Source: Lepturacanthus savala (Eukaryota; Chordata; Actinopteri; Scombriformes; Trichiuridae). Taken from it: a stretch of 64,000 bases of DNA. Positions 58,231 through 64,000 of the stretch are shown here, piece after piece; within the stretch, counting starts at the first letter, position 1; the number at the start of each line of letters is the position of its first letter. Where the stretch lies: contig CM060466.1 in assembly GCA_030544235.1 (NCBI GenBank), forward strand, positions 7,121,592-7,185,591. Reading direction: 5' to 3'. The translations under genes were made by a program, and so were the position numbers. Under the pieces are notes generated by a model. It searched no databases. It worked only from the letters and a program-made list of their open reading frames with translations, and was not told the origin of the DNA.

Positions 58231-59881
58231 ATCTATTTAATATGGCTGCAACTAACAACTATTTTAATAGTTGATTAATCTATCAATTATCAAAATGATT
58301 AATCCATGATTAATCCATCCTCAAAGACTGTTGATCAAATCACTTCCCTCAACTCATCATCCTTCATGACAGTACTGATTATGATATCTTTCTGATTTTC
58401 TCATCACATTTGATAACACCATTTATGTGCTTTTATGAATTGGCCGATTTCACAATAAACAATAGCAACAAATCAACTTTCGAACCAACAATGACAGAAA
58501 ATGACAGTAGCAGTTGCTGGTGGAGTTAAATGGGTTAGAAGAGTTGTATTTATTAGAAGTCTGGAGCTGAGGCCAATGTGTTAGAGAGAGAGACACTGAG
58601 CTTACACTCTCGAGCAAGTAATCTGGATTTGAGCACTTGGCTGGTCTGCTACTTGGAAACAGGCGCCTTTAGAAGTAGTGCTGCAACTTCTCTGAACTGG
58701 GACTGAAAAAAAAACCTCAAAGAATGAATTGAGGCCATGAAGCAGAAAGCAGCACAAATCCAATCAGCTGCACTCCTGTTGGTTTACAAGTTAATGGTAT
58801 GTCTATAAATCAGTGTTGAATTCATCACTTTCAGCCATGATTCTTCTCACTCTCCCTCCACATTCCTTCCACTCAAAATCAGATAAAAAGAAAAAAAAAG
58901 TCCAAACACTGTAAAAGAGTCATTGGGGAAAACACATGAAACGGTGGATCACAGCGTAATTACAGCAGGTTCAAAAGGATTCCTCCAGTCCTCCTCCCTG
59001 GAGTACGGCAGTGAAATCCATTGCTGCCCTTCCCTTGACCTGTATTTAACTTTTCCTGTCACCCAAACACCCGCTTAAATACGACCTGCACCTACTGTTA
59101 CATCGGTTTACGAGCCTCTGTGTTCTCTGAGGTGTGACCATTACAAGTAGCCATTGTTCTTAAAGAAAAAAACACCTGTTTACATGAACATCTCATGCAC
59201 TGAGCTTCAGTTTTCTCACATTTCTTGCAGACACACAGCACTGTAGTCAAAATTAATGACTATTTTTAAAGAAAAGATAAAGGGAGATTGAATTTACCTT
59301 AACTTTAGTTCCCTCATGGTATTCTGCTTTGTATTCAGGTCAGATAAATCAGTGGTTCTCAAACTTTTTTTTACATTAAGGACCCTTAAAGTCATGGAAA
59401 CTAGACCACAGACCCTGTTTTATGAGATTTGAGCATTAAGATGTTTTATAACCCAAAGCCAAGTTATGGAGGACAGAAACTGCCATAATCAAGAATAAAT
59501 AAGTAATAACTCAGTACATAAAGACCAGTTAATGTCCATATTTATTTAACTTTCCATTTAATTCATTCATTAAATTAATTTATGTGTATTATTTTCCTTT
59601 TTATTTATTAATTTTTAAACTCACCCCATTCATTTTCACCTCTAAAATGTGAAATACATTTTGAAATTAAATAAATTCATGTGCAAAGGAAAAATAATAC
59701 ACAAATAATGGGAAATAAATACCACTAAGTTAAATTAATTTATTTATTTATCCATTTTAAATCCATTTTCACCTCAATATATAAAATTGAAATTAAATAA
59801 ATTCATGTGCAAAAGGAAAACTACACAAATAATAGGAAATTATTACTACTAATTCTTCAAGGACCTCTGGGTCCCTAAACC

Positions 59882-60352
59882 CTGCTGTTCAAAGGTTTGG
59901 GGTCAGACAATTTAGTGTTTTCCATGAAAAGTCACACTTTTATTTAACATGAGTTGTAAAATTAATAGAAAATATAGTCAAGACATTGACAAGGTTAGAA
60001 ATAATGATTTGTATTTGAAAGTTTTTCCTTCAAACGTTGCTTTTATCAAAGGAAGCTCAGTTTTCTAGCTTCTCTAAGCAGTTTTCACCTGTGCTAACAT
60101 GTTAGCATCAAGGGTTTTCTAATCATCCATTAACCTTCTGATGCAATGAGCAAACACATTGTTCCATTAGAACTCTGGACTGATAGTTGCTGGAAATGGG
60201 CCTCATTTGCATTTGCAGCTAGAATAGTCATTTACCACATTAGTGTATTTCTGATTAGTTTAAAGTTATCTTCATTGAAAAAAACTGTGATTTTTCTTTA
60301 AAAAATGATGAAATTTCTAAACAACCCCAAACTCTGGAACAGTTGTGTAATA
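59882..60352 (+). mobile_element. Family A inverted-repeat element, longest copy
   Basis: The left end TTCAAAGGTTTGGGGTCA and the reverse complement of the right end, CCAGAGTTTGGGGTTG, form imperfect termini. The interior contains GACATTGACAAGGTTAGAAA, GCTAACATGTTAGCATC and CATTGTTCCATTAGAA, shared with the NTHL1 copy. No transposase. Confidence 0.78.
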
Positions 60353-60383
60353 TTTTTTTAAATTGAAGTATCTGCAGCCATTA

Positions 60384-60590
60384 CACGGTGGCGCAGAGGT
60401 TAGCGCTGTTGCCTCACAGCAAGAAGGTCACAGGTTCAAGACCTCCTTGGTCCTGGGTCTGGGACCTTTCTGTGTGGAGTTTGCATGTTCTCCCCGTGTC
60501 TGCGTGGGTTTTCACCAGGTACTCCGGCTTCCTCCCACAGTCCAAAAACATGCTGAGGTTAATTGGAGACTCTAAATTACCCTCAGATTG
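60384..60590 (+). mobile_element. tRNA-derived SINE-like element
   Basis: An A-box-like TGGCGCAGAGG at 60,389-60,399 and a B box GGTTCAAGACC at 60,433-60,443 (fits GGTTCRANNCC) form a pol III internal promoter. The rest (CTGTGTGGAGTTTGCATG, TCCTCCCACAGTCCAAAAAC) is a body I recognise from very common fish repeats. The 70-codon ORFs across it are incidental. Confidence 0.75.
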
Positions 60591-61559
60591 TAGTTTTACT
60601 TGAAAAGAAAAGGAGAAATTTGTAAATATGGTGTTTATATTCACACAGGAGGCTATTATAGATCAGGTTTACTGCTCCAGCCCATATAATAACTGTATGT
60701 GGCCAATGAACTAAAATGAGTTTGACGCCTCTGCTTTAAACAGTATTGACTGTCCAGTATAAATTCACATTTTAATCACTCTTATCCGCTTAACTTTGTA
60801 AGTAAAGCAGGCTTTTGACTGTCTCCAGGGACAGAAATGGGGCCAAAGAGTCATGGGAAGGATGAGATTTTGAGATAGCAACGTTGCATAATCAAATATT
60901 TTGCACGGGGGTTTATTTTGGGCTCGAGACACAGGCTGTCACTCCCCACACCTCTGACCGTACAGCTCATAAAAAAGGTGGATACGGATTAGTTAGAAAC
61001 TTTTCCGTTTCCTATCAGAGTTTTTCAACAAACACAAAAATGGCTCGTTCGTGTATTTCCTAAACAGCAAGTATGATGCAGCAAATTAAAATGCTAAACA
61101 ATATTCCACAAGATCCGGCCACAGATCTTCTGTGAATCATCAAACGTCAGCCTGGCTGCAGAAATAATCAGGAACTGTCTGTCAGAGATTGAGCTCGCTG
61201 TTTGGTCTCCAAACAAAAAGTGGACCAGGACGCTCGGAACGAGCCGCTCACATCAAACCACCATGTGTTTAGCTGAAAGCAGAGTAAATACAGGCGGCCC
61301 CACATCAAAAAAAAAAAAATACATAATAAGCAATAACAGCAGTGGCCTGTACAACACACAGCAGCAGATCTGTTACATCACCACCAACAATGGCTGCAGC
61401 ACTTTGATCATCTGGGCTCTTAACCTTTAAAATACAGGCCTGTGATAGAATGGCTCTACTCCTTACTACCAAAAAACTGCTTTTGATGGGATCCTCAGAG
61501 CATTTAGCGGATTTAGTGCAAACTGAACGAGCACTGTTAGCATCTATTTTGTTTTATTT

Positions 61560-62930
61560 AGATCTTTTACTTAAATAAAAGCTGATAGCATAATAACGGC
61601 CGATAACGTAATAAATGTAATAGACAAATAACTGTTCAATAACGTAATAAAAGTGCAAAAAAACATAACTTATTACATTATTGGCTGTTATTACGTCATC
61701 TGCAGTTATTTAGTTATCTGCTGTTATTATGTTATCGGCCATTATTAAGATATTAGCCATGTTATTGACTGTTATAACATTACAGATAATGTATCATCCA
61801 TATGTAACAATAACATAATAACATTATAACTTATTATATTATCGTCCGTTATTTAGTTATCAGCTGTTATTATGTTATCAGCCGTTATTAGGATATTGGC
61901 TGTTATTATACTATAGTTATTATGTTATCAGCTGTTATTATGTTATTGACTCTTATAACATTATAGATAACTATCGACCGTATGTAACAATAACATAATA
62001 ACATAACTTATTAAGTTATTGATCGTTATTAAGATATCGGCTGTTATTATGTTATCGGCTGTTATTACATTATTGACTGTTATAACATTACAAATAACTG
62101 TATGTAATAATAACATAATAACATTATAAATTATTACGTTATTATTAAGATATCTGCTGTTATTATGTTATCGGCTGTTATTGATGTCGGCTGTTATGCT
62201 GTTATTGGTCATTATTTAGTTATTGACCATTATTACGTTATCTGGTCTTATTACGATATCAGCTGTTATTGACTGTTATAACATTACAGATAACTATCGG
62301 CCATATGTAACAATAACATAATAACATTATAACTTATTACATTATCAATCGCTATTAAAATATCTGCCGTTATTATGTTATCAACCATTATTAAGTTATC
62401 TGCTATTATTAGGTAATCGGCTGTTATTACATTATTAACTGTTATAACATTACAAATAACGTATCAGCCATATGTAATAATAACATAACATTATAAATTA
62501 TTACGTTATCGATCGTTATTAATATATCGGCTGTTATTCTGTTATTGGCCGTTATTTAGTTATTGACCATTATTACGATATCAGCTGTTATTGACTGTTA
62601 TAACATTACAGATAACTATCAGCTGTATCTAACAATAACGTAATAACGTTATAACTACTTTATAACTATATTAAGTTATCTGCTATTATTAGGTTATCAG
62701 CTGTTATTACATTATTGACTGTTATAACATTACAAATAACGTATCGGCCGTATGTAACGATAACGTAATAACATAACTTATATTATTGATCATTATTAAG
62801 ATATCAGCTGTTATTATATTGTTGGCCATTATTAAGTTATCGATCATATTAAGTTATCAGCCCTTATTATGATATCTGCTGTTATCGGACATTATTACGT
62901 TTTTGGCTGTAATTACATTATCAGCATCTG
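61560..62930. repeat. Degenerate AT-rich array of TTATTA/GTTATCGGC units
   Basis: Blocks such as GTTATTATGTTATCGGCTG alternate with a module beginning GACTGTTATAACATTACA followed by TATGTAACAATAACATAATA. The module recurs at 61,767, 61,948, 62,075, 62,271, 62,437, 62,593 and 62,717, so the larger period is irregular, about 120-200 bp. Many blocks are self-complementary (AATAACGGCCGATAACG against GTTATCGGCCATTATT). No ORF or termini are seen. Confidence 0.85.
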
Positions 62931-64000
62931 CAGTTGGAAGTAGTCGTCTAATATACTTAATTACAACATTAGCATCAACTGCCTATCACATTTCAATGTT
63001 TTTGAAGCCAAATTGGTATTTTAAAAATATTTATTGGTATTTTTTATTGATATTTTAACGGTACATTCAACCAGATGTGTGAACAAATAGGCTAAAAACA
63101 TATGAGAACCGATACCAAGAATACCAAGAAAACTATTTATTAGGCAGAATTACACCACAAACCAGGAATTTCTGCCACCAACTCAGCAGGAAACCAGAAA
63201 CCAAGACGGCATCTTAATCCCATACCAGCACCACTGAAGCTCTGTGCTTTTCAACAAACAGACGAGACACGCACAGACGATCTCTAACATGTCCAACACC
63301 CGAGTCACTCGTCACGCTGCTGACATTCACATCACACAACATGTAAATACAGACGAGATTTCATTGTTGCATGATGTTATTATGGCAGCAGGCGCCCATA
63401 TGAGGCTGCCTTACGTAACACAAATTAAACGCTTCCACTCACCTCTCTGGTTGATATTCTACACACATTTAAAAGGAGCTTTAGAAGCTTTTTCTAGACT
63501 GACAGATCTCAGTTTCTATCTCATTTGTGTTTCTTTAGATCTCAGCAGCTCTTGAGGATCTTTTGGTCTTCTTCACTTTGTCAGGCAGGTCCTATTTAAG
63601 GGATTTCTTGATTGAGAACAGTAATAAGGCCTGGGAAATTGAACTCAGGTGTGATAAACTAGTGAAGTTATGTTTTAACAGGGGTGGGCAATCACTTTTT
63701 CACACAGGGCTATGCAGGTTTGGATTGTATTTTGTTTCTCCCTTAATATTAAAAAACCTTTGACCAACATAAGGACATTTTTCACAAATCAAACTTTTCA
63801 CACTACTGTATTTGTTGCTGTAGCTTTCACTAACACATTATATGAGAATGTAACAAAAATAATATAAAGAGACAGACAAAAGAAATATGCATTTACAACC
63901 GTATAGTAGGATATTAAATGACAGGTATTAAAACAGAGCTGCAACTATTTCCATTATTGGCTAGTATGCACATTGCTTTATCAATTGATCCGTTAGTTGT

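Noticed and set aside
60384..60590. Functional tRNA gene
   Set aside because: A and B boxes are present, but no cloverleaf closes and the body is a known type of fish repeat, so it is called a SINE-like element.
63244..63763. Possible further NHERF2 exon (ORFs at 63,244 and 63,563)
   Set aside because: The translations show no PDZ motif and no convincing splice sites in the needed phase.

Overview
This 64 kb window is vertebrate nuclear DNA, almost certainly from a ray-finned (teleost) fish. The genes have short exons, GT-AG introns and AT-rich introns full of short inverted-repeat transposons. Their order, PKD1 - TSC2 - NTHL1 - NHERF2, is the block known from human 16p13.3. Gene names rest on reading exon translations against remembered human proteins; no search was run.

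Layout. (1) Bases 1 to about 12,929 are one uninterrupted tandem array of a roughly 29-bp unit with a nested higher-order structure. It lies upstream of, and very probably inside an intron of, PKD1. (2) 13,225-15,424 (+) holds the last two coding exons of PKD1 (polycystin-1), followed by a long 3'UTR. (3) 18,284-45,717 (-) holds a complete TSC2 (tuberin) coding region. I could assemble 41 coding exons whose splice phases all chain (about 1,914 codons with both alternative exons), tail-to-tail with PKD1. (4) 50,029-53,858 (+) is a complete six-exon NTHL1 (endonuclease III-like DNA glycosylase), divergent from TSC2. (5) 56,452-57,252 (+) holds the first two coding exons of NHERF2/SLC9A3R2, with a GC-rich promoter in front. 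The rest of that gene lies past the window end.

The neighbours are mostly linked by history. Tuberin is the GAP subunit of the TSC complex that switches off Rheb-mTORC1. Polycystin-1 is a ciliary receptor/channel subunit whose tail is preserved here. NTHL1 starts base-excision repair of oxidised pyrimidines. NHERF2 is a PDZ scaffold for membrane transporters. The AKT-site contexts of tuberin (human Ser939, Ser981, Thr1462) and both alternatively spliced exons of human TSC2 (25 and 31) are readable.

The most unusual content is the giant array. Its unit carries an A-tract and a near-perfect 14-bp palindrome, and its higher-order periods are 59, 37, 25 and 22 units, with 59 = 37 + 22. Also notable: an inverted-repeat transposon that runs to within about 10 bases of an NTHL1 exon, CA repeats just after two TSC2 splice donors, a TSC2 exon 31 equivalent next to a C-rich tract, a second degenerate array at 61.5-62.9 kb, and an NHERF2 orientation opposite to that in human.
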